A DNA stretch of 64,000 nucleotides, taken from contig JALJCQ010000004.1 in assembly GCA_023091665.1 (NCBI GenBank), positions 1,798,001 to 1,862,000 on the forward strand, in the 5' to 3' direction. The translations under genes and the position numbers were made by a program. The stretch comes from Pythium myriotylum (taxonomy: Eukaryota; Oomycota; Peronosporomycetes; Pythiales; Pythiaceae). Within the stretch, counting starts at the first letter, position 1. Every line of letters begins with the position of its first letter. The notes beneath the pieces are model-generated. The model saw only the letters and a list, made by a program, of their open reading frames with translations. It was not told the DNA's origin and made no database searches. Shown here piece by piece: positions 23,453-33,264 of the stretch.

Positions 23453-25320
23453 TTACGCCGCCTGCTGCGAAGCCTCGTAACGAGCGTTCTCGCGATCCTG
23501 CAGGTGGCGGCGCAGCATCTTGCCCGTCGGCGTCTTGGGAATCGCGTCGATGAACTCGATCTCGCGAACCTTCTTGTACGGCGCCACACGTTCCGCGACA
23601 AATGCCATCACGTCGTCTGGGGTCACGCCCTTGGCGTTGGTCTTGTCCTTAAGCACGACGTAGGCCTTCGGGATCTCCTGGCCCTGGTGGTCGTAGCCTC
23701 GTACAGCACAACAGTCCGCCACCGCTGGATGGTGGTTGATGATATCCTCCAACTCAGCCGGTGCCACCTGGTGGCCCTTGTACTTGATCAGCTCTTTCAC
23801 GCGATCCACGATATGCACGAAGCCGTCCTCATCGATGAAGCCAATATCACCCGTGCGCAGGAATCCATCGGGCATGATGGTCTTCTCGGTGGCTTCAGGG
23901 TTGTTGTAGTAGCCCATCATGACCTGCGGACCGCGGTAGAGCAGCTCGCCACGCTCGTTGTGGGGCAGATCCTTGTCCGTCGACGTGCACTTGACGCGCA
24001 GCTCTGTGTTGGGTACGATGCGGCCAACGGTGCCAGGCTTCGTGTACGAGTCTTCCGAGTAGTTGACCGCGGGCGAGAGCTCCGTCATGCCGTAGAGCTG
24101 CTTCATCTCCACGTTGATGCGTTTCTTCACGAGCGCTTCGACTTCCTTACCCAGCGGCGCGCCGGCCGAGATCAAGTACTTGGTGCCCGAGAGATCGTAC
24201 TCATCCACGAGCGGATGGTGCGCCAGGAAGAGTGCGATCGGAGGCGCAATGTTGACTTTCTCGATCTTGTGCTTGGAGAGAGCGTTCAAGAACGTCTCGG
24301 GTTCGAACCGAGGCAGTACGACAGTGCCTGAGCCTTGGTACATGGCCAGATGCAGGATCAGCATCGGGTAGATGTGGAAGAACGGCAGCATGCCCAGGAC
24401 GGTCGGGCCGTACTTCTCGATCTTGTCGATCTGCATGGTGTTAGCGACCATGTTGCGAGCGCTGAGCGCGACGCCCTTGGGGAGGCCCGTCGTGCCACTC
24501 GAGAACGGCAGCAGAATGTTTTCCGACGGATGCACTGGATGGAAGTCGAACGACTCTAAGTCGCGCTTGGACGCCTCGTTGATGCACTTGACGCGCTTGG
24601 GTTCGTGCGACGAGCCCATGGCGTAGATGTTGTCGCGAGGGATGCCCACGGTGTCGGCGGCCTCAATGGCGACGTCTTCGATGGATCGGTTCGTGATGAT
24701 GTATTTGGCCTGTTCCATCGCGCGCAGTCAGAACTGCGTCATCGCATCGCTGCATTATTAAGGAAACGAACGTACGTGAGCGAGACGAGCCTGCTGAGCA
24801 AGCTCCGGCGCCCCAAAGAGCGGCGAGACAGTCGAGCACACGGCTCCGATCGAGTTCAGCGCTGTGTGCACAGTCGAAAACGGTCAGCCATCACAAAATC
24901 CACCACGAGACTCGCACTGCGCACGTACCGAGCACGACCATCGGGTACTCCATGCAGTTGAACGAGTGTACGAGCACGATCTGCAATGGGCATCATGCGG
25001 TCAGAGCTCTTCCTATTGCAGCAGCTTCACGTTCGCCACGAACTCACGTCTCCTTTCTTGACTCCGTCCTGCGAGAGCGCGACGGCGATGCGCTGCGCGG
25101 CCTCGTACATCTCCTTGAAGTTGACGCGCTCGTCGCTGAGCCCGCAGATGAGCGCGTCGCGGTCGGCGAACTCGTCCACGCGCTGCGAGACGAGGTCCCA
25201 GAGCGTCGCCTCGGGGATCTCGACGGGCGCGTGCGGCGACTTGTGGATGATCGTCGAGAGCGCGCGGGCGATGCGCGAGCGACGCGACGACGCGGCGGCG
25301 AGCGAGCGGCGCAGGAGCAT
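23453..25320 (-). CDS. 4-coumarate-CoA ligase-like acyl-CoA synthetase, copy 9 (three introns)
   Basis: Four exons with the same first three introns as copy 8. Presequence MLLRRSLAAASSRRSRIA...RALSTII. Motifs seen: PFSSGTTGLPK, YGMTELS, RTGDIGFIDEDGF, KYKGHQVAPAE, PTGKMLRR. It ends RYEASQQAA, closest to copy 8. Near-identical DNA with copy 8 over parts of the C-terminal exon (for example 21300-21420 and 23690-23820) indicates recent duplication or conversion. It is the outermost member of the array, and no further ligase is seen beyond it. Confidence 0.92.
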
Positions 25321-25436
25321 GGCGCGCGGGCGAGCGAATGGCGAAGTGGGAGGAAGGGAGGAAGAGAGGAAGGGAGGAGGAGGAAGGTGTTGGCTGAATC
25401 GGACCCCTTTCGAAAAAGAGCTGCTCACGAGATCAG

Positions 25437-25445
25437 TTGAAGTTG
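25437..25445 (-). promoter_or_regulatory. CAACTTCAA promoter element of copy 9
   Basis: CCCCAACTTCAACTGATC, 117 bases before ATG 25320. It marks the upstream edge of the ligase array. Confidence 0.5.
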
Positions 25446-27612
25446 GGGTGCGAACCCACAGCATGGGGTGGAACGAACTGGACCGAATTTCCAAAACAAG
25501 GTATATTTGAAGGGAATGTAGGAGTGTCGTATACCGTGTTATGGAAAGATACGTTAGGAGTATAGCGTGTTATGAGAACATTCTGGTGCGTAGAATGGGA
25601 AGAAAGCCCCGGTCGATTGCGAAACAGAAAACATGGAGCTTGAGAATGGGATTTTGGGCTCGTGCCACCGACAGGCAACGAAAAGCTCGTTGGCGAGTGT
25701 ATCTATACACTCGTGGCGTTGGCGCCAACGCACGAGTACGCCAACTCGCGTTGCGCCACCGACTGGGGAGCTGATGGCGCCGCGTCGACAAGGAGCTCTC
25801 GCGTGCGTCGTGGCCGCGTGACTTTGCACGAGCCGTTGAACAGAAAGAAATAAACTCGTTGGCTCGTTTTCTTTACAGTTTTAATAATACGAACAGCTCG
25901 ACGCCGGGAGGGGGTCCTCGCACCGGCACCGAGCCGATCTCTCTCTCTCTGTCTGCGTTTAGTTGTCGCCGCGCTCACGACGCCGCCCAAGCAGAACGGA
26001 AAGCGGCGAATGGCGTGGCAACGAGCCTGAGTTGGCACGTTCCTCTCGCGCTCGTGACTGGGAGACCGCCCGACTTCAAGGTCGTCCATCCCCAGCGCAA
26101 AAAGAGCTTCCGTAACAGCTACACATTGGTTCGTATCGATTGTTCGTAACAGAATGGTACAGTGTACCCGTATACTGGTATAATACAGTACGCCCGTGTT
26201 GAAGTGACACTGGGGCAAGTGAGCTCCACGAACGAACTGGCCACGTCTGTCGATGGAGAGGAGAGTTCTCGCGTGTAGAAGCCCCATGGGCCTGTCGTGG
26301 AGTCCACAATGGATGCAAAGCCGGAAGAGATACGAGGAGACGAGGCCGAGAGCCAGCGAGCGACGTGGGCGCATGCAGTCAGCGTGTGCAACGGCGTGCG
26401 CGTTCAGCTCGACGGGGCGGAGCAGATCCCAAATCATGGCCGCAACAGTCGCACGCAGAGGCGTCGCATCGACTGCTCGCATGCGTCCGCGAATCGCGCT
26501 CGCCAGCGACTGAAACGTCGCCAACTGCTTCGACGATGGATCCTCCTCCAAGACTTGACCGAACCACTCGTGAGGATGATCTACTCAGCGGCTGCGTCGA
26601 TTCATTCGTGCTGGCCACGTGGCAACGAGGACTAAGAATCGCAAGCGGGGGTGTTCACAGTTGAGCGTGGTGGAGAGTCGTCATTTGATTCGGATCGAGA
26701 GGATAAGAATTGATACGATGCAGACGACTACACTACGATATTCTCCGATACGCAGCCACGCCAAGTGGATTCTGGGGAAGTAAGATGAGCAACAACCAAG
26801 TGAGCAACATGAAAAGCGCAGAGGTTTAGTCCAATCGCTCCTCAACGGCTATTCCGAGCCTTACCGATTTGCTGGGGCTCTCCTTTTAAAAAAGTACCGC
26901 CACCCGAGTAACGGTCGTCGAACCTCTTCCTCCTCCGCACGACGGGGTTCCGATACGCTCAGCCGAGTTAGCGCCACTAAACACGAAACAGTGATGACTC
27001 GCACTGGCGGGCAAAGCCACGTCGCCGCCCAAGCACCGGCTATCCCAGAACTCACTCTGGCCACTGCTCAGCCGATCGAACACCTCATCACACTTTGTGA
27101 TCGCGCCAGGCGTACTATCCGATGGTCCTCGGATTATGGCTCGCTCGCAATGGAAAGAAACCGGGGCGAGCTCATCAGCCGTCAGTCAGTCAGTCAGCCA
27201 GCCACTCCACTCTCTCTCTCTCCATGGGATGGATCAATGGCTGTGGTAAGCAATCGGCCGAGCAGTCGCAGCCGTCTCGAGTTGGCTGCTGCTCTCCATT
27301 GCAAGTGAAAGCGCTCGGCACGAGATTACAGTCGCTAGCGAAAGCGAAAACGCGTGAGACGGACGAATGGTCGCCGATCGCTGCGCGCGAGTGAAGCCAT
27401 CCCGCCGGCGCCAGCTGGTCCGGTGAATGGTTCGATATTTATTTTGGAAGTTTTCGCGTCCAGCGTAACGCTCGAGGCCGCGAGAACCGCCGCGGAAGCT
27501 TCGCCCGCCGCGCGTGGTGCAGCTCGTCGCTCGTCTCGAAGAAGTCGGCTCCTCCTCCTGCTCCTTCCTCGACTCGGGCAGCTCACTTCGGGCTTTTACG
27601 ACGGCGTTCGTG

Positions 27613-27622
27613 CCAACGTTGG
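27613..27622. promoter_or_regulatory. CCAACGTTGG palindrome, copy 1
   Basis: Perfect 10-base palindrome, about 500 bases upstream of the START-FYVE start codon. Two more copies follow. Confidence 0.4.
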
Positions 27623-28003
27623 TTTGTTGGCGGCACGCGCTCGCGTCGGACACCTGAGCCCACGGAACGTTCCACCTGCACACTTGCCGGGTTCGGTGGC
27701 GCCAGCCAAGAAAACCACCAACAAAAAACAACTCGAGCCAATCAAACCACAAAAACAAAAAACAAAACAAAATTGGCGGCGTTCAGTTGGCGGCGCTCAC
27801 TTGGCTGGAGGGACGCGGCGGCGGCGCGCGCGCGGCAGTGGCGAGACCCCCCGCCGCCCGCGTCGCATCAGCGGCGCATCAGCGGCGCTCTGGCCTCCTG
27901 CTCGCTTCCGCGCGTGGCGCCGCGTTTTCTTTCCGCCGATTCCGTTTCTTCCACCCTTTGCTTGTTGGTTTGTTTTTTTCTTCCTCGGTTCCGCGCGGCT
28001 TCG

Positions 28004-28013
28004 CCAACGTTGG
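28004..28013. promoter_or_regulatory. CCAACGTTGG palindrome, copy 2
   Basis: Second perfect copy, extended to CGCCAACGTTGGCG, 105 bases before the START-FYVE start codon. Confidence 0.4.
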
Positions 28014-28065
28014 CGGGCGGTGGTTTCTTCCCTCGTTTCTTTTTTTTTTCCTTGTCTTGTCGGCG

Positions 28066-28075
28066 CCAACGTTGG
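28066..28075. promoter_or_regulatory. CCAACGTTGG palindrome, copy 3
   Basis: Third perfect copy, 43 bases before the START-FYVE start codon. A 10-base palindrome three times in 465 bases is not expected by chance; probable binding site for a dimeric factor (inference). Confidence 0.4.
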
Positions 28076-28117
28076 TCCGTTGGCGTCCGCCGGGCTCACT
28101 TCCTCGCTCTCGCGCTC

Positions 28118-30787
28118 ATGAGCAGCTACGCGGTCGCCGACGCCGCGAGCGGCGGGCTCCCGCTGCGCGCCAACTTCTTCCGCGCGCCGCCGCTGGGCGC
28201 CGCGGCGCGCGACGCGCTGGCGCAGACGGCGCGCTCGCACGCGGCCGCGATCCTCCACCAGAGCTTCAACGAGCAGTGGCGCTACGTGCCGCCCGAGAAA
28301 GACGGCACGCAGCTGCGCAAGGACACGAGCAACCTCGCGACGAGCTGCCGCGTCGTGCGCGCGGCCGCCGTGCTGCGCTGCCAGGAGCACGAGCTCAACC
28401 GCGTCGTGGCCAACACCACGACCGAGTCCTGGCGCGAGTTCATGCGCAAGTGCTTCGGCAAGTACTTTCTCGACTCGATGATCCTCCACGCGTTCGCGCC
28501 GAGCGACTCGACGCGCGTGCAGCGAGCAGCGACAGCGACCACGACCACGACGATGGACGAGCGCGCGACGATCGGCGGGCCGGGAGCAGAGACCGAGGAC
28601 GCAGCCGAGCAGCAGGACGCCGACGCCGAGGCCGCGAGCGACGAGCACGAGGAGCCCGAGGAGCTGCTCTCGGTCAAGTGGGGCGCGTTCGACACGGGCG
28701 GGCAGGGCAAGCGCGACCTCTGCGTGCTCGACTACCTCACGACCGCGACGCTGCCGAGCGACAGCGAGACCAAAGTGTACATGTGGTGCTTCTCGTCGGT
28801 CGAAGGCGAGCGCGTGGGCTGCATGGGGCTCAAGGACACGCACGGCATCGCGCGCGCCACGCTGAGCAAGCTCGGCGTCTTCTGGCGCCGCGTCAGCGAC
28901 GAAGAGACCGAGGTCATCGTCTGCGGCAGCTTCGCGTCCAAGCACGCCAAGTACGTCAGCGCCATCTTCCTCCAGAGCCTCAACCGCCTCCAGGGCATCG
29001 TCGAAGACCTGCGGCTGAGCAACCAGATCTACCTCCACCGCTCCACGTGGGTCAAGGACCACGAGCGCAGCAGCTGCCACCTCTGCATGCGCAACTTCTA
29101 CGCGCTGCGGCGCAAGCACCACTGCCGCAAGTGCGGCGAGGTCATCTGCTCCGACTGCTCGGTCGTCGAGACCGTCGACCTGCCCGTCATCGGCTACTCC
29201 AAGCTGCGGCTCTGCAAGGTCTGCTGCCTCAAGGCCAAGTCCACGCCGCTCAAGCGAGACGACCGAGCCAACGTCTTTGACCACCTCGTGCGCGCGCGCT
29301 CGCTCAGCAACATCCACGCGCCGCTCGCCTCGCCCTACACCAACTCCCGCATGTCCTTTGCCGACTCGGGCTCGGGCTCGAGCGGCGGCGAGCGGACCCA
29401 CGCCCCGTTCCACACGTCGGCGCAGCACCAGCAGGCCGTGGCCCAGTCGATCGCCGCCGCACGCGCCGAGCTGCTCGTGGAGGCGAGCTCACGCAGCTCG
29501 TCGAGCTTCTCGTCGTCCAACACGAACGACTTTGAGCTCACCGACTCGCTCGACGAGTACACGCCGACGCAGCAGCAGCAGCAGCCGACGTCGGCGGCGC
29601 CAGTGCACCCGGTCGTGATGGCCAAGGACGCACGCGGACTGAACTCGGGCACGGTCTCGACGGCCTCGACGGCGTCGTCCACGCCGATGCTCGGGAACCA
29701 GGACGACGACGACTACGACGACTTTATCGACGTGCGCACGCTCAACAAGCAGCTCTGCGCCATGGAGCAGAAGCAGCAGCAGCAGCACAAGCACGCCAAC
29801 AGCAACATGTTCGACCTGCTCTGCGAGCTCGCGTGCCAGACGCTGAGCTGTCCGATCGCGTCCGTGTCGATTCTCGACGGCAGTGGCACGTTGATTCGCT
29901 CGGCGAGCGGACTGCGAGACAAGCCCGAGCTCGACGAGGAGCTCACGCTCTTTATCGAAAAGGTCATGGGCTCGACGCCGACGATCGTGCTGGACGCCAA
30001 CGTGGACAAGCAGGTCACGAGCCTCTTCACCAAGCGAGGCTCGCCGCAGATCCGCTTCTTCGCCGGCTGCCCGATCCACTCGCGCACGGGCAAGAAGCTC
30101 GGCTACGTCTGCGTGGCCGACTTCACCAAGCGCGACACGCTCGGCGCGAGCTGTGCGTTCACGATGGAGCGCCTCGCGACGCTCGCCGTCACGACCATGG
30201 AACGCAACGTCGCCAAGCAGCAGGGCGAGCCGTACGCCGCGGGCAGCTACGGCAACAACCAGACGAGCCACCAGCAGCACCAGCACCAGCACCACCATCC
30301 AGCCGCCATCTTTGACCGTCCCAACGGCCAGGCTGCCCAACAACAGCAGACACAGACTCGGCATCGGCAAAGCAACGCGGCCCACCAGCCCTTTAACGTG
30401 CCGTCGCAGTACCAGCCGCCGCCGCAGTACCAGAGCGCCGCCCAGGCGTACCAGTACCAGGACGCCTACCACCACCAAGCGGCCCAGCCTCTCCACGCAA
30501 GAGTCTACGACGTGGCCGACACGGACGTGCCCGTGATGGTAGGCTCGCCCGTGAGCTACGGTACAAGAGCCCCACCGCCTCCGCATCCGTCGGCAGCGAC
30601 TTCCTCACAGCCCGTCCCACCTGTGGCGCCACTGCCTCGGCAGTACAACGAGTACTCGGCAGGGTACTACGAGGCTCAGGAACGGATGCGGAAGCTGCTG
30701 ATCAAGTCCTACCACACGTCCCAGCAGCTCGCCACGGGCTCGTCGCCAATGGGTCCGACGGCAGGGCCCTTCCATGCGCAGTACTAA
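28118..30787 (+). CDS. START-like / FYVE zinc finger / GAF domain protein
   Basis: Single-exon protein of 889 residues. Start ATG 28118 is chosen because the frame upstream is open only through low-complexity GC-rich DNA without an ATG in good context. Order: a START-like lipid-binding region (about residues 60-305), a FYVE finger (about 310-375) with WVKD, paired CxxC and the RKHHCRKCGE signature that binds phosphatidylinositol 3-phosphate, then Ser- and Gln-rich disorder, a GAF-like domain (about 560-695, FDLLCELACQTL to TMERN) and a Gln/His/Pro-rich tail. FYVE plus GAF in one chain is a combination known mainly from oomycetes. Likely acts on endosomal membranes as a sensor or adaptor; the ligand of the GAF domain is unknown. 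The upstream region carries three CCAACGTTGG palindromes. Confidence 0.88.
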   Translation: MSSYAVADAASGGLPLRANFFRAPPLGAAARDALAQTARSHAAAILHQSFNEQWRYVPPEKDGTQLRKDTSNLATSCRVVRAAAVLRCQEHELNRVVANTTTESWREFMRKCFGKYFLDSMILHAFAPSDSTRVQRAATATTTTTMDERATIGGPGAETEDAAEQQDADAEAASDEHEEPEELLSVKWGAFDTGGQGKRDLCVLDYLTTATLPSDSETKVYMWCFSSVEGERVGCMGLKDTHGIARATLSKLGVFWRRVSDEETEVIVCGSFASKHAKYVSAIFLQSLNRLQGIVEDLRLSNQIYLHRSTWVKDHERSSCHLCMRNFYALRRKHHCRKCGEVICSDCSVVETVDLPVIGYSKLRLCKVCCLKAKSTPLKRDDRANVFDHLVRARSLSNIHAPLASPYTNSRMSFADSGSGSSGGERTHAPFHTSAQHQQAVAQSIAAARAELLVEASSRSSSSFSSSNTNDFELTDSLDEYTPTQQQQQPTSAAPVHPVVMAKDARGLNSGTVSTASTASSTPMLGNQDDDDYDDFIDVRTLNKQLCAMEQKQQQQHKHANSNMFDLLCELACQTLSCPIASVSILDGSGTLIRSASGLRDKPELDEELTLFIEKVMGSTPTIVLDANVDKQVTSLFTKRGSPQIRFFAGCPIHSRTGKKLGYVCVADFTKRDTLGASCAFTMERLATLAVTTMERNVAKQQGEPYAAGSYGNNQTSHQQHQHQHHHPAAIFDRPNGQAAQQQQTQTRHRQSNAAHQPFNVPSQYQPPPQYQSAAQAYQYQDAYHHQAAQPLHARVYDVADTDVPVMVGSPVSYGTRAPPPPHPSAATSSQPVPPVAPLPRQYNEYSAGYYEAQERMRKLLIKSYHTSQQLATGSSPMGPTAGPFHAQY

Positions 30788-31061
30788 AGTATCCTCTTCA
30801 CTCACACACACATACCACCCGAGATTTTTGTGCCCAGGATGCGTTCAAGAATCGCAAGTCAATTATTTTTTCCCCTCCTCCCCTGTCAAGTCGAGCGGTG
30901 CTGGGTTTTGTGTCTGTGGCAGGGCAAGTGCTGTGCGTTGGTGTGGAAGATGGCGCGCGGCGTCGAGGTAGCGTAGAATAACTTAGCGTTCTCAACACGG
31001 AGAGAGTTGTATCGACAATGTAGTGGAGTTGTACATGACAAAATAATCCATATTATCGTGC

Positions 31062-32904
31062 TTACTCATCCGTGACGCAGCCTTCCGAGGCCGACTTGAC
31101 GTTCTTGATGAACTTGTACAGCGTACCACGCGTGGCCTTGAGCGGCGGCGGGCTCCACGAGCGCTTGCGCTTCTCCCACTCTTCGGGGCTCACGCCCTCG
31201 ACGTCGATGCGGTTCTTCTCGGCGTCGATCGTGATCACGTCGCCGTCCTTGACGAGAGCGATGGGGCCGCCGACCTGGGCCTCCGGCGTGATGTGGCCGA
31301 TGATGAAACCGTGCGAGCCGCCCGAGAAGCGACCGTCCGTGAGCATGGCCACGTCCTTGCCGAGACCAGCACCCATGATCGCCGACGTCGGTGTCACTGC
31401 AGTCACAAGACCAAACAAAAAGTCAGAAATGAGATCTCGGCGCATGAGAAGGGACAGCTGCAGGAGTGTACGTACACATCTCAGGCATGCCTGGGCCGCC
31501 CTTGGGGCCTTCGTAACGGATGATCACGACGCTGCCCTTGGTGATCTCACCGCGCTCGAGCGCAGGGAGCATGTCCTCCTCGCAGTCAAAGACCTTGGCC
31601 GTGCCCTTGAAGTAGAGTCCTTCCTTGCCCGTGATCTTGGCGACCGAGCCTTCCGGGGCGAGGTCACCACGCAGGATGCGGATGTGGCCACTGCTCTTGA
31701 GCGGACGCTCGAGCGGGTGGATGATCTTGTGGTTGTCCGAGAGCTCCGGCACGTCCTCGAGGTTCTGCGCGAGGGTCTTACCCGTGACCGTGAGGCAGTC
31801 GCCATCGATCACGCCCTTCTTGAGCAGGTACTTGAGCACGGCCGGGGTACCACCGATGCGGTGGACGTCCTCCATGACGTACTTGCCACTGGGCTTGAGG
31901 TCAGCGAGGAACGGCACACGCTCGCTAATCTCCTCAAAGTCATCAATGGAGAGCGGGATGCCAGCGGCACGCGCCATGGCGATCAAGTGAAGCACGGCGT
32001 TGGTCGAGCCACCGAGCGCCATGGTCACAGCGATGGCGTTGTCAAACGCCTGGCGGCTGAGGATGTCGCGCGGCTTGATGTCCTTTTCGAGCAGCACGCG
32101 GATGGCCTTGCCGGCTTCGAGACACTCCTGGCGCTTCTCAGCCGAGTCGGCCGGGCTGCTCGACGAGAACGGCAGCGAGAGACCGAGCGTCTCGATCGCC
32201 GTGGCCATGGTGTTGGCCGTGTACATGCCACCGCAGGCGCCAGCGCCGGGGCACGAGTTGCGCACAATGTCCTGGCGCTCTTCCTCGGTGATGCGCTTGG
32301 CGATGTACTCGCCGTAGCTCTGGAACGCCGAGACAATGTCGAGCGTCTCGCCCTTCTTCGAGCAGCCGGCGCGGATCGTGCCGCCGTAGACCATGAGCGC
32401 CGGGCGGTTCACGCGCGCCATGGCGATCACACAGCCGGGCATGTTCTTGTCGCAACCTGGGATGCAAATGTTGCCGTCGTACCACTGGCCGCCCATGACG
32501 GTCTCGATTGAGTCGGCGATGAGGTCTCGCGACTGGAGGCTGAAGCTCATGCCGTCCGTGCCCATGCTGATGCCGTCGCTGACGCCGATCGTGTTGAAGC
32601 GCAGGCCTTTCATGCCGGCGGCCTCGACGCCCTTCTTGACTTCGCCGGCGAGATCGAGCAGATGCATGTTGCACGGGTTGCCCTCCCACCACATGCTGGC
32701 GATGCCCACCTGGGCCTTGCTCATGTCTTCCTCCGTGAAGCCCGTGCCGAAGAGCATGGCCTGCGACGCGCCCTGCGCCTTGGGCTGCGTGATGCGCGCG
32801 CTCACGCGGTTGATCTGGACGCCGTCGTCGCCGGTCGCGAAGCCGCGACGCAGCAGCGCGGCCGGCGAGCAGCGCGCGGCCCGAGAGCGGAAGGAGCGGA
32901 GCAT
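31062..32904 (-). CDS. ILV3: Dihydroxy-acid dehydratase, mitochondrial
   Basis: Catalyses the third common step of isoleucine and valine synthesis (2,3-dihydroxy-3-methyl acids to 2-keto acids) with an Fe-S cluster. Family signatures seen: [44 protein letters not shown], and [11 protein letters not shown] near the C-terminus. One intron lies in the MPEM/LTPTSAI junction (about 31397-31462); the exon ends reconstitute the Leu codon. ATG 32904 is the first ATG and starts an Arg/Ala-rich presequence ending RRGFATGDD, consistent with mitochondria. The frame continues upstream without an ATG. The gene ends tail-to-tail with the START-FYVE gene (274 bases between). A TTGAAGTGG motif (33159-33167, reverse of CCACTTCAA) may mark its promoter. 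Confidence 0.96.
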
Positions 32905-33174
32905 GGCGGAGGCGCGCGGCGGTGGAGAGCGAAGAGCGAATGGCCGAGTGAGGAGGCGAGAGCGAGAGCGAGAGGAGGCGAGAGCCCCGAGGAATGCGCG
33001 TGTGGATCGGATCACCGGCACGGCGCTTGGCGAGCACGGTGTGTTTGGACAAACGGATCGCTTGAAGAGCTACGGTGCGCTGGGATTGGTGGAAAATCGG
33101 CGCGAGGGAGGTTCCAATTCAGAAATGAATTGAAGGTTCGAGTTACGGGCAATACACCTTGAAGTGGTTTTGGA

Positions 33175-33187
33175 GGGGGGGGGGGGG
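33175..33187. repeat. Poly-G tract (13 G)
   Basis: An uninterrupted run of 13 G in the divergent region between the dehydratase and the next gene. Confidence 0.9.
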
Positions 33188-33264
33188 TACCCTGTGCAGG
33201 TTATGACGACCGGGTAGTCAAAGTGGGGATGGCTAAATGTAGCCATATTCTGAGGTGGGGAGTC

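Larger units (their letters stand above)
25446..28117. other. 2.7-kb region without a supported gene
   Basis: The longest - strand frame (25703-26551) opens with TTG, has no recognisable domain and is weak. Other frames are GC-driven. Present are CT microsatellites (about 25940 and 27215), a (GTCA)4 run at 27181-27196, a palindromic TTGGCGCCAA near 25720, and three copies of CCAACGTTGG close to the START-FYVE gene. Probably regulatory plus decayed sequence. Confidence 0.45.

Noticed and set aside
25703..26551. 282-codon - strand frame as a gene
   Set aside because: It opens with TTG, has no domain, and the flanking DNA is low-complexity; composition can explain it.
27797..29428. 543-codon - strand frame
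   Set aside because: Antisense to the START-FYVE gene; Arg/Ala/Val-rich composition typical of a shadow frame.
31072..32511. 479-codon + strand frame
   Set aside because: Antisense shadow of dihydroxy-acid dehydratase.
33001..33021. Longer N-terminus for dihydroxy-acid dehydratase
   Set aside because: The frame is open to 33021 but the only start there is GTG; ATG 32904 begins a good presequence.
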